Positions 35,801 to 45,665 of a stretch of 64,000 nucleotides of DNA are shown here, one piece after another. Within the stretch, counting starts at the first letter, position 1. Every line of letters begins with the position of its first letter. The position numbers and the translations under genes are program-made. The notes under the pieces were generated by a model that had not been told where the DNA came from, did no database searches, and saw nothing but the letters and a program-made list of their open reading frames with translations. This DNA comes from Cryptomeria japonica (lineage: Eukaryota; Streptophyta; Pinopsida; Cupressales; Cupressaceae): contig NC_081406.1 in NCBI RefSeq assembly GCF_030272615.1, positions 172,070,361-172,134,360 of the forward strand, in the 5' to 3' direction.

Positions 35801-36341
35801 AGGCGATTCATTGCTCAACTAGCAGATAAAAGTCTCCCATTCAATCATTTGCTACATAAAAATGTACCGTTTAGATTGGAAGCCAAATGTGCCGAATCCT
35901 TTTATCAAATCAAGTAGTATCTAATGAACCCACCAGTTCTAGTACCACCAATAGTAGGGAAGTCACTCGTCCTCTACATTTCAACAACAAACATATCACT
36001 AGGGGCATTGTTAGCACAAGAAGATCAACAGGGCAAAGAGCGAGCTATCTATTATATCAGCAAGACATTGAACAAATATGAACTCAACTATACATTCATT
36101 GAGAAAACTTGTCTAACTGTGGTATTTGCCTCTCAAATATTTACTCAGTAAAGCAACCCTTACGGGCAGATTGGCTAAGTGGGTCATGATCCTCAGTGAA
36201 TTTGATATCCACTACACAGAGCGAAGAGCTATCAAAGGAAAAGCAATTGCAGATCAACTAGCAGAAGCACCACTACTGGGAAAACAAACTATGGAGATCG
36301 AATTTCCAGATCGAGACATTCTTGCTATCTCCACCAAATAA
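35801..36341 (+). pseudogene. Ty3 RNase H and connection (element E)
   Basis: It carries FNHLLHKN, a stop, then PPVLVPPIVGKSLVLYISTT and GALLAQEDQQGKERAIYYIS, the usual Ty3 RNase H blocks. The catalytic Asp of the LYI(D/S) region appears lost (Ser). A frame change near 36126-36151 leads into RLAKWVMILSEFDIHYTERR and KGKAIADQLAEAP, which closes the domain. Confidence 0.85.
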
Positions 36342-36740
36342 TGGATCTTATATTTTGATGGATCCTACACGCAACATGGCTCAAGTGCTGGCATTCTGTT
36401 CATCACTCCTGAAGGACACACTATACCAAGATCACATAGGCTTATGTTTCCATGCACCAATAACATTGCTGAATATGAGGCATTGGTCATAGGCATCAAA
36501 ATGGCCGTAGAATGGAGGATCACAGAATTAAAAGTCTACGAAGATTCACAACTAGTCATGAATCAAATCAACAACGATTATCAAACAAAGGATGATAAGC
36601 TGCTACCATACAAGCGAATGGTGGATGATTTTAAACAATATTTTGTACACATCACCTTTGAGCAAATACCAAGGTTGGATAATAGAGCAGCTGATGCCAT
36701 GGCTACTATCGGTTCACTACTACAAATTCCAGAGCAACAA
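36342..36740 (+). pseudogene. Second (archaeal-type) RNase H of element E
   Basis: After a stop at 36339-36341 the frame reads WILYFDGSYTQHGSSAGIL, then NNIAEYEALVIGIKMAVEW, VYEDSQLVMNQIN and DNRAADAMA. The four acidic positions (D in FDGS, E in AEYEAL, D in EDSQ, D in AADA) are present. An extra RNase H domain of this type between the first RNase H and integrase is characteristic of the Tat lineage. Confidence 0.88.
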
Positions 36741-38093
36741 CATTGTTATGAGTTTCTGGTAGAGCAACTATTCTCCCCAGCCTATGACCATTCAGAATCC
36801 CATGTTATTTATACCTTGACCGGTTTCCACTCTCCGTTATATGGACCAATCTACAACTTTATTAAGCATAATATCCTACCCATTGACCTATCCCAAAACC
36901 AAAAATGCAACTTTATCCGGCAAGCTGCCCGTTATACTCTTACTGCTGATACTTTGTACCGTAGAGGTCTAGATGGTACTCTTCTTCGTTGTCTTGATCA
37001 TAATGAATCTGACTCTGCTTTACATGAGCTTCATGAAGGTATCTGTGGCACACATTCAAGTGGTACTACTCTTGCTAAAAATCTTCTAAGAATGGGATAT
37101 TTCTGGCCAACAATGGAAAAAAACTCTTAATATTTTGCGAAGAAGTGTCCTAAATGCCAAATCCATGACAATCTTATACATGCACTAGCATAGGAGCTGC
37201 AACCATTCACAACATCCTGGCCCTTTTGCCACTGGGGACTAGACTTGGTTGGAAAAATTCATCCTTCATCTTCAAATAGACACAAGTTCATTATAACTGC
37301 AACGGAATACTTTACCAAATGGATTGAAGCAGTCCCCATGACCACAGTGACTGGGAAACAAATTGTCTCTTTTATACTTAATTATCTGATCTGCAGATAT
37401 GGCATTCCAAGTTCCATCATCACAGCTAATGGATGACCTTTCAAGAACCAAGATGTGTGAGAACTCTGTGAAAAATTCAAAATCCAACACCGTTTTTCTA
37501 CACCTTACTACCGACAGGGAAATGGTCAAGCAAAAGCATCCAACAAGACAATATTAAAAATCCTAAAGAAAATTGTGAATGATGCATGCAAAGATTGGCA
37601 TGTACAAATCAATCTAGCACTTTGGGAATATAGAACTAGCATCCGCACACCAATAGGAGATACAACATATTCATTGGTATATGGATCTGAAGCAATTTTA
37701 CCCTTAGAGGTAGAAATTCCATCTCTCAGAGTCTCTCTAAAAGGCCTAATTCTAGATGAAGAGTATCGAGTTAACCGACTGCAAGAGCTCGAGCTTCTAG
37801 ATGAAAGACGTCAATGTGCCTACACTCATCTCAAAGCATATTAGCAATGTATGTGCAGAAGCTACAACCACAAGGTCATTCCCAAAATTTTTAAAATTGG
37901 TGACCTAGTACTCAAGGAAAATCCTAGGAATTAGCAGGTTCGGGAAAAGAAAGGGAAATTTGAACCTAATTGGTTAGGTCCCTATGTCATCATATCAACC
38001 TATGGATCAGGCCCCTATCAGTGAACAACTTCAGAAGGAGATGTGCTTGACAAACCAACTAACAACATCCATCTGAAGAAATACTACACTTGA
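36741..38093 (+). pseudogene. Ty3 integrase of element E
   Basis: The N-terminal zinc region is ELHEGICGTHSSG, then CPKCQ (37021-37165). The core has HWGLDLVGKI (first Asp kept), IPSSIITANG where the family has the second catalytic Asp (here Ala), and GNGQAKASNK where the family has Glu (here Lys). Two of three catalytic acids are gone. Stops include TGA at 37434-37436 and 37458-37460. The C-terminal part KFEPNWLGPYVI and HLKKYYT ends at 38093, with no chromodomain after it, as expected for Tat elements. Confidence 0.93.
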
Positions 38094-39091
38094 TTAATCT
38101 AATGCACGGAAAAGTAAAAAAAATAAAAAATATCAAAAAATCAAGAAAAAGGTAAATAAAAAGGTACAATAAAAGCAACTGGTGAAAACCTGGCAATAGG
38201 TGCTATTGTGAGAGGACAACTCCTCTATCTATATCCATACCATTATATCCACAGTAAAGCACTATCGGCCATCGCCCGACATTTTTATCACCATATCCAT
38301 CCAGGACATACTTAGCATAGTCACTATCCTAGCTTATCTGCATATCCTTTCACCGCATCTCACTATGGCTTGGTCATCACTGTACAATCCACATTTAGAA
38401 GCACACTTTCCTAGGGGCAGTATAAACTTACAACACATTCAAGCCATCAAAACTTGTTGCAAACTCAAAACATCATATCCAACAAACAATGCTCACACAA
38501 TCACAAAACAAAACATTGATCGCTTAACAAGATTCACAAAATATGATGGATGATTTTATGAAGTATCAAATGTTGCATCTTGCATAAATTTTTGACTATT
38601 TTTGCACTTGAACTTTTTGAATTGTTGGATCCTCTAAATTTTCTCAACAATGCTTCAAAGCTAGAGAACATCATGGGGACTCCAATATTTTCTTAGTTTT
38701 CTGTCTGTGAGGCGATCATCTGTACTGTATAAATACTTGTCTCGAGACGTGATTCACAACATATCACTGAAGACATGATTCCAATTCACGCATACAAATG
38801 ATTTAATCTTGTCTGTTTCTATGCAATCCACACTCAGGTCATCCTGGTTCAATTATACCTTGACGCTTGTGCTATCTTGCAAAATAAAAAATCATGAAAA
38901 TTTTTCTCAGGTCATTATGGTTCAATTATACCATTATGCTTGTATAAATTTTCAACATATCCCAAAATTAACCAATGCTCAATGATGATACATACAGTCC
39001 CGAGATTCACAGAGGGAGGTGCTTTCAAAAGAAAGCAAAAAAACATGTGGCTATACAGGGATGACAAGTACAGAATGAGGATGCTCAAACT
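38094..39091 (+). other. Element E 3' region, first part
   Basis: No gene supported. Just after pol is GTGAAAACCTGGCAATAGG (38180), a phrase also present in element A. Two copies of CTCAGGTCAT(C/T)(A/C)TGGTTCAA (38835, 38908) stand 73 bp apart. Confidence 0.45.
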
Positions 39092-39335
39092 CAACTAGTT
39101 GCATATCAAATCAATTAGTTGCATATCATTTTACAATTAGTTGCATATCAAAACAATTAGTTGCATATCAAATCAATTAGTTGCATATCATTTTAAAACT
39201 GGCATCAGTCTCACAACATATCATTAACATACATCTCATTTTCAAGATACATCTCACAACATATCATTATCATACATCTCATTTTCAAGATACATCTCAT
39301 AGCATATCATTATCATACATCTCACAACATCATGC
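39092..39335 (+). repeat. Two short tandem arrays
   Basis: 39092-39199: five copies of CAATTAGTTGCATATCA with 20-25 bp period. 39210-39335: three or four copies of CATACATCTCATTTTCAAGA and related phrases, 40-45 bp period. Confidence 0.85.
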
Positions 39336-39920
39336 ATTATCACACCATATTCATCACATATCACATCACATGCAAGCATTGCACCATCATAGAATAAACA
39401 ACAACATGTAGAAAATATAATCCATAACACATCACATGAGGATCAAAGAAAATGGTGTCATATATATATCTCAAAGAATTATCAATGTATAAAATATGTC
39501 ATGTCTGTGCCAATACAACAAAATGATCAAAATACAATAGAGACAACATCTCTCAGGTATGAATATCTCCTGAGGGAGATGGTCTCGCTATAGATATCCC
39601 AACACCTAGATCTATAGGTGGATCATCTCTAGAAGGCCCTATCACGCCTCTGCTCTCTATCCTCGACCTAGTATCTCGAGATCAACTCGATCTCGACATT
39701 GTAAAACTCAGCACTCGACGCTCCCTAGGCACCGCATCCTCATAATGACGCCGATAATACTCTGCCTCCTTGACTCTCAAAGTTAGCTCTCTCAAGGTGT
39801 CTCTCATCGGACCACCTACTGCAACTCTCTGCAAACTCACTGCAAGCTCCTTTGCTCGACCTCGATACTCTATCTCAGTATCACGCTCTGTGGTTAGCTG
39901 AGTAATCTGACGCTAATGCA

Positions 39921-41532
39921 CTAGCAACTATGTCTGCAACTGCTACACTGAAAACTACAGAGATCTAATCTCCACATCCTCCAGATGCATTGGAATCTGC
40001 ATCTATAGGGGTACTTGTGAAGGGGTACCCCCTGTCTCTCTACTTGTCCTCGGTGCTGGTGGAGGTAAAACATCTGACCTCCTCCTTTGGACAGGTCATC
40101 TAAAGTCATCATACCCTCCCACTGCCGCTATCACCTCCCCAACCCTCTCCTCACCCCCAGCTCTGATAGCCAAAGCTCCTCTCCCTCTCTCCATCACAAC
40201 TCGCCACACAACTCTCTCCTCCTATATCCCCCTATCACCACCATCTCCACCCCTCTCTCCTCCCTCGATCCAATCTCCCTCTATCTCCTCGCTGACCTCA
40301 GCCACCTCCTCCACCATCTCTGCCATCACCTCCTCCTCCATCACCACCCCCTCATCTACCTCCTCATCATCATCAAAAGATAGAATCATCTCAGCTAGAT
40401 CCGATATCCTGGCCACTGCACGCACTGCAAACAGTCCTACGAACTCGTCAGTCATCCCTGCATCCACTATCTCAGGGGTATAGTCCCAAATTTGGCTGGC
40501 TAAATGGTAGAACTCCTTTACAACCGCCATGCTATCAATCGTAGGTCCCCAATCCAGAATGTCCTGTCTCCATTGAGCATATAGGCATTCTCCCTGTGGA
40601 ATCCCCTGCTATTGACCATATTGCCGCAACACCTGGCTATGTAGAAACCTCTCAATAACAAAGGGCATCTACCCTATCAAATATCTGGTCATATACACAT
40701 AGGGCATCTCCATCCTATCCTTAGCCCATACCTCACAAGCTATATATGGTCTCCAGACGACCGTATCAATATCATCTAACACTCTCCTCCAGTGCTCTAG
40801 TTTGCCTAGCTTACGCTGGACAACTATCCCTCCGTATCCGTATGCATACGCACACGCAACAAGCCTATCTCTATCCGCCAATGGCCTGACTGTGGGAATA
40901 TGCTCCCACGCCCATACCTATAGCAGTGTCACTCCAGTTGATCAACTGTCGTAACCTAGGTATACCACCTGATGTAAATCCTTGTATAAATGGGCCAGCA
41001 TAGCCGACCCCCATGCAAATCGGCGACCCTGCATCACCATATCCTCTAGAACCAATCCCCACCCCACTGCTAGTCCCTTCGACCTACGGTCATGACATAA
41101 GAAACCACCTATGAAACCTGCCAGCACTGATGGTAGAGGCTCATAATCCAAATCCAAGAACTCCTACCAAGGGATCTCATACCCGCAAACAGTATCATCC
41201 TACAAGATCCGATGAAGTGCCTCAGTCCCACCCTCCTCAGTCTGCTCATAGGGTAGTAATTCACCTACCACAAGAATCCATAGAATCTGGTAACAATCCT
41301 CAGGCGTCACTGTAATCTCGCCTGTTGCCAAATAGAAGGCGTTTGTATCAATGTGCCAGCTCTCTGCCAATGCTGTCAATAAACCCCGATTCACGATAAA
41401 CCGAGGCATATCTAACAACGAGATCAAGCTACGCCTCTCAATAATGTCTCTATCTTCCTGTGTCAATCGTGGTATCAATGACCACGGTCTCAGAAATCGC
41501 TCACGTGACTGAACCACTCCAAGCTGCTCCTG
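39921..41532 (-). pseudogene. Antisense plant mobile domain (PMD) gene of element E
   Basis: On the strand opposite to pol. The 41517-41200 part has ALAESWHIDTNAFYLATGEI followed by TVTPEDCYQIL, matching the PMD pattern of a Trp-rich helix, then F.....GE(I/M)T(V/I)T.ED. After a stop (about 41166) comes VLAGFIGGFLC and AMLAHLYKDL. After two more stops the same frame reads VWAWEHIPTVRPLADRDRL and VLDDIDTVVWRPYIA, the late PMD blocks. An acidic Glu/Val-rich tail follows (40530-40222). The PMD, also called aminotransferase-like plant mobile domain, is known from plant transposons and host proteins; extra antisense ORFs are known in Tat elements. About four stops make it a pseudogene here. Confidence 0.8.
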
Positions 41533-41651
41533 TCAAAAAGTGAAACAAGTCCAATATCAGTTTCCTCATCACAACATAGATACCAAAATCAAATTCATAT
41601 CAAAACTTGAAAATTTGACAATCTAAATCAAGTTCCACATCATATCAATCA

Positions 41652-41815
41652 TATCAACTTGTAACACAACTCAATTTTCATATCAACTTGTAACACAACT
41701 CAAGTTTCACATCCATATCAACTTGTAAAACAACTCAAGTTTCACATCCATATCAACTTGTAAAACAACTCAAGTTCCACAATCAATGCAGCTTGTAAAG
41801 CAACTCGAGCTCCAC
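41652..41815 (+). repeat. 36-bp tandem array
   Basis: About four to five copies of a unit containing ATCAACTTGTAACACAACTC and AAGTTTCACATCCAT. Confidence 0.85.
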
Positions 41816-42059
41816 ATATATCTCAAATTGAAACAATTTATATCAAATCAAGTTCATATCAAAAACATTCATATCAAAAACCACAACATTTTAAATCCGC
41901 ATCAAATCTATATCAACTTGAAAAATAGCAAATCAAATCAAGTTATATTGGAACTCATATTGGACAACTTATCAAAACAATGACAACATACACACAGACT
42001 GACAATTTACACCTATCCTGCCAGAGCTGGCATCAACCTACCAATTTTCTTCACACTAT

Positions 42060-42520
42060 ACCAAAATTTTTCCCTATGCGCTAACCAATCTTGTCTACGT
42101 GCTAAACTGATTATCATGTGCTACCCTGTCCTTGCTACACGCTACTAAATCTACCCTATGTGCTATCCTTTTCTTCCAAAATGCCACCTAACCTAACCCT
42201 AAGCACTAAAATACCCTATGCATTATTCTATTTTTCTCTTGCGCTACGTATCTATCCCTATGTGCTAGGTCATACCTAAGCGCTATCTAGCCCTACCCAT
42301 GCAACCTCCTGGAAACCCTATGCGCTAGGTATCTCCTATGCGCTACCTGTTTTACTCTTTGCACTACCCTATGATCCCGATGTGCTAACCTAACCCTAAG
42401 CACTACCCTAACCTATTGATGCACTACCCTACATTTTTTAGATGCTACCCTATTCATTAAACCCTACGCGCTATGAAACCTATCGTATGCGCCTTTTCTT
42501 GACCCTAACATGCTAAACTG
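42060..42520 (-). repeat. TTAGCGCATAGGG motif array, inverted relative to the leader arrays
   Basis: About twenty degenerate copies, read on the plus strand as CCCTATGCGCTA and on the minus strand as TAGCGCATAGGG. Spacing is mostly 18-30 bp. It is the reverse complement of the leader motif at 27716 and 29480, so it has the same sense relative to the antisense gene as those have relative to Gag-Pol. Confidence 0.8.
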
Positions 42521-42602
42521 CCAAATCCGTGTGACAAAATTAAAAACATGATAAAAAATGACAAAATAAAAAATCCAAAAGGGGTCAAAAAGGTTGACTT
42601 AC

Positions 42603-42760
42603 TGGTGCTCCATATGCGACAGGCCTTTGATGCCTCCGAACGCGCTTGAATCAATGTGAAGCATAAGGAACCGACATATTGACTTCTCTCCAAAAATCAC
42701 TTTCTCCAAGGTCAACAAGCACAAATGAGACAAAAGAAATCACTTTTTCCCTTTATATAG
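42603..42760 (-). promoter_or_regulatory. Candidate promoter and first exon of the antisense gene
   Basis: A TATA box, CTATATAAAGG on the minus strand (TATATAAA at 42759-42752), lies about 60 bp upstream of an ATG at 42693. The open stretch from that ATG reaches the candidate splice donor at about 42602. The predicted start of transcription near 42725 is an inference. Confidence 0.45.
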
Positions 42761-43061
42761 GGTAAATCAAAATTAGGGTTACATGGAGGGACACATAAAA
42801 TTGCTCGCAGTATCTCCTACAACCCTACCAAATGGCAATATCGGGAGATGAATCAAATTACCACATTCAACATAGACAAAATTTTACAATACAATGAAAT
42901 TTATCAAAATTATCTAAATCAAATCAAATTTTCAAAATTTTTGATTCATCTCCTGAGGGGGCATTATCAACATCGTTTATCACATCTAGGGCACGACATG
43001 AAAATCTCAAAACAACATAAAAAAATTTGATCATAACTAAATCATGACGACACATCATTTT

Positions 43062-43107
43062 CTTTGAATCAACATGTGCACACACGTCACTTTAAAGAGG
43101 GGCAAAA
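43062..43107 (+). promoter_or_regulatory. Element E polypurine tract with overlapping stem-loop
   Basis: The polypurine tract AAAGAGGGGCAAAA (43094-43107) abuts the 3' LTR. A 36-nt inverted repeat (43062-43097) has arms CTTTGAATCAACATGTG and CACACGTCACTTTAAAG around a 2-nt loop; by hand 13 of 17 positions pair, one as G-T. Confidence 0.7.
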
Positions 43108-44559
43108 TGTAGACGTATAAAAATGACCATATTCCTAAATGAATATTTTATGTTCATTCCTCTATTTTAGTTAAATCTAATTTAACTAAATCACCTACAT
43201 TCCTCTATTTAATTAAGTAAATTATTCAATTTATTTAGTTAAATTCACTTAAGCCCTTTATGTCATTTAATTGAATAAATCATTTTATTTAATTAAAACC
43301 CTTCTTTTTACCTTTTAATTAAATGTACATTTAATTAATAGTTTACCCCAAATTGAATAAATCTAATTTATTCAATTTCCCAAATTGCAACCAAATTGAA
43401 ATAAAGCAATTTATTTTAATTAAATCTATTTTCCCTCATCCACTTGCATTTTCCTACATCTCCCACTTGCATCCTAAACCCTATTCCTAATCTCTTCTAG
43501 AATCCATCTAATCCTAATCAATTAACCCCAAACCCATCCATTATTCCCTTTCCCTAAATTTGAGGAGGTCACTTGTCAAATTTGGAGTAAAGTCTTCAAA
43601 AGGCATTAAAGCCTTTATCCATTCAACAAGCTAACTTGTTGAATACCCCCAAATTTGGAAGGACTCTTACAAATTTGTCCCCAAAGTCTTCAAACCATTA
43701 ATGGTTAACTAACCCTTAGTGGCATGCTTAGAGACTTTTTGACTAACTTAACCTCCATCTAACCCAAGGGTCTCATCAAGCATTTATTTCTTTGACCATG
43801 GTTATTCCTTTAACCTTTGCACAAGAGATTACCCCTTGGGTAAAAGATTTATCCAATGGATAACCCTAACCTAACCTTAACCCTTACCTTCTAGGGTAAC
43901 CATGAGGTCTTCTCAAGCATTTAATGCTTCTTACCTCTCCTCTCAACCAGCCTTATGTTGACAATTGTCACCATTTCATTGGTGAAAATTGAAAACATGG
44001 ATTGACAACTTTCAAACTTGACCCTTGATTAACCCCTATTTTCACTATAAATAGAGCTCTCATTCCTCCATTTTGAGGATCCATGCAAGCTTTTAGTATC
44101 TCATTTATGCTCAATTTTATTAACACATCTAGCTTCTCTTTGTAATAGGAATTAATCTAATAAGCATTTTAGACTATTTCCTTTATCATTAGCTTAACTC
44201 ATAAACTAGTATATCATGTTAGGATAGTATTGCTACTAATCTTGTCATCTTATAATCTAGTTTATTGCATTTGTAGAATCATGCATAGATAGGATGCATT
44301 TTCATAACTAAATCAATCATAAGCATCCCTCGTTCTTGCATTTGTCATCCCTAAGCCACTTTGCTTAGTGATCTGAGAGAAAAGGCATTGGCTTGAGGGA
44401 CCTTGTGAGATAGAGAACCATGGAACTAACCTTGGGAACTTGAGTCATTCTTCATGACTCCATAACTTACACCAAGAAGTCTTGTGGGTGTGTGGACAAG
44501 CCTCTTTGAGCTTTATTTTTCACATTTTAAGTTTCATCACCTTGCTTTTCTCGCATACA
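43108..44559 (+). repeat. Element E 3' LTR
   Basis: A 1,452 bp LTR beginning TGTAGACGTATAAAAATG and ending GCATACA. The TATA box is at 44046-44053. It is followed by TCTAC and then element D sequence CTTCGACATCAAGAAG, which equals the sequence after the empty site at 19438. Confidence 0.95.
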
Positions 44560-44707
44560 TCTACCTTCGACATCAAGAAGATATCCATAATGCAAGAATA
44601 TCATAAATCGAAGCAAGAGAGGGAATATTCTTCAAGCAAGGATAAGATAGTTGAAAAGAGATATCTTGCTATATAAGTGTAAAGGAGATCCTTGGAGGAG
44701 AAGATAT
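44560..44707 (-). other. Second element D interior, part 2
   Basis: 148 bp colinear with 19433-19580 of copy 1, trapped between the insertions of elements E and F. No gene. Confidence 0.85.
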
Positions 44708-45624
44708 TGTTGGCAATTGACACTGATTGGATTCATTTTATTGCCATTGATGGCAACAAGATACAATGGAAGTCACAAACTGGCACTAGGAGGCATATAT
44801 CGATAGATACCGACATTGGAAGCATTCAAGTTTACATTGACACCGACACCGACATCAACATCAATACTTCAAGGAATTCGACATCAAGGAAGATATATTT
44901 TGTAAATCATTTTTTAATTATTGTCGAGGCCGACATTGAATATCTTTTGTAAATGCATTGTAAGCCAACACAAGACATATCATGTAATAGGTATATAAGT
45001 CAGTCTGCTAGGTCAATTTAAGAAGATGATTATGATGGTATTGTGATAGACATATACAGGTATAGTAGAACTGTGAGGTGCAAAATATATGTATGGATAT
45101 CATTTTTGTATGAAAACATTATATCATGTAATGATCTACAGATAGCTTGGAATGAATTCTTGGAGGAGAAGTAATACCGGTAATAGTTCAAGTTTGTGAA
45201 CTGGTACAAAGCAGAACCAGAACTAAAACTCTATCTAGCATAGAAGATGCACTCTTGAGTTCATATGCAGTAATTTAATTTGGTAGAAAGCTTGTAGTCA
45301 GTGAGGCTCTTTAGTGATGAGTCGTATGCTCTAGGCAGTGTGCCTTCCTGCAAGTGTAGACCCCTATTTTATGTAATATCTTTTCATATGGCTAGTGAAC
45401 TGATATTGTGGGTCACAAATCCCACCATGGTTTTTCCTCATTGAGGTTTTCCAAGTATAAATTCTATGTGTTATGGTATTCATTTATATGGATTGTTTAT
45501 TTGCTTCTTGTTATATGATTATTTGTTTACCGATACATACATGCATGGTTTAGAAAGTTAAAAAATGTTCATTCTGGCACAACACTGATTCACCCCCCCC
45601 TCTCAGTCTTCTTAGATCCCAACA
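44708..45624 (+). repeat. Element F 5' LTR
   Basis: 917 bp from TGTTGGCAATTGACAC to AGATCCCAACA, with the tract CACCCCCCCCTCTCAG near its end. TATA box at 44992-44999 (TATATAAG). Segments such as CTCTAGGCAGTGTGCCTTCC and CCCACCATGGTTTTTCC are shared with the element B LTR. Confidence 0.93.
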
Positions 45625-45626
45625 AT

Positions 45627-45639
45627 TGTTATCAGAGGC
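45627..45639 (+). promoter_or_regulatory. Element F primer-binding site
   Basis: TGTTATCAGAGGC (preceded by AT after the LTR) is close to TGGTATCAGAGC, the initiator-Met-type site of plant Copia elements, with one substitution and one extra G. Confidence 0.85.
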
Positions 45640-45665
45640 TGGTACCTCGAAAGAAGTTTAATAGC

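Larger units (their letters stand above)
41533..42602 (-). other. Candidate intron of the antisense PMD gene
   Basis: On the minus strand a consensus donor (GAGCACCA then GTAAGTCAACC, at about 42602) and acceptor (TTTCACTTTTTGACAG then GAGCAG, at about 41533) bound 1,070 bp. The interior holds a tandem array (41652-41815) and a motif array (42060-42520), as introns may. Joining these sites does not keep the frame of the ATG at 42693 with the PMD frame, so either an indel has occurred or the exon model is wrong. Confidence 0.4.
26155..44559 (+). mobile_element. Element E: 18.4 kb Ty3/Gypsy element, Tat lineage
   Basis: Complete LTR element. LTRs are at 26155-27630 and 43108-44559, with target duplications CCTAC (26150-26154) and TCTAC (44560-44564). 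The uninterrupted target survives in element D copy 1 at 19433-19437. Order on the plus strand is primer site, long leader with motif arrays, Gag, protease, G-patch, reverse transcriptase, RNase H, a second RNase H-like domain, integrase, then a 5 kb 3' region carrying an antisense plant-mobile-domain gene. The extra RNase H, lack of a chromodomain, great length and antisense ORF all fit the Tat lineage. Frames are broken by several stops. Confidence 0.93.

Noticed and set aside
40087-40383. 98-codon plus-strand Ser/Leu/His/Pro-rich ORF
   Set aside because: Shadow of the acidic C-terminal tail of the antisense plant-mobile-domain gene.
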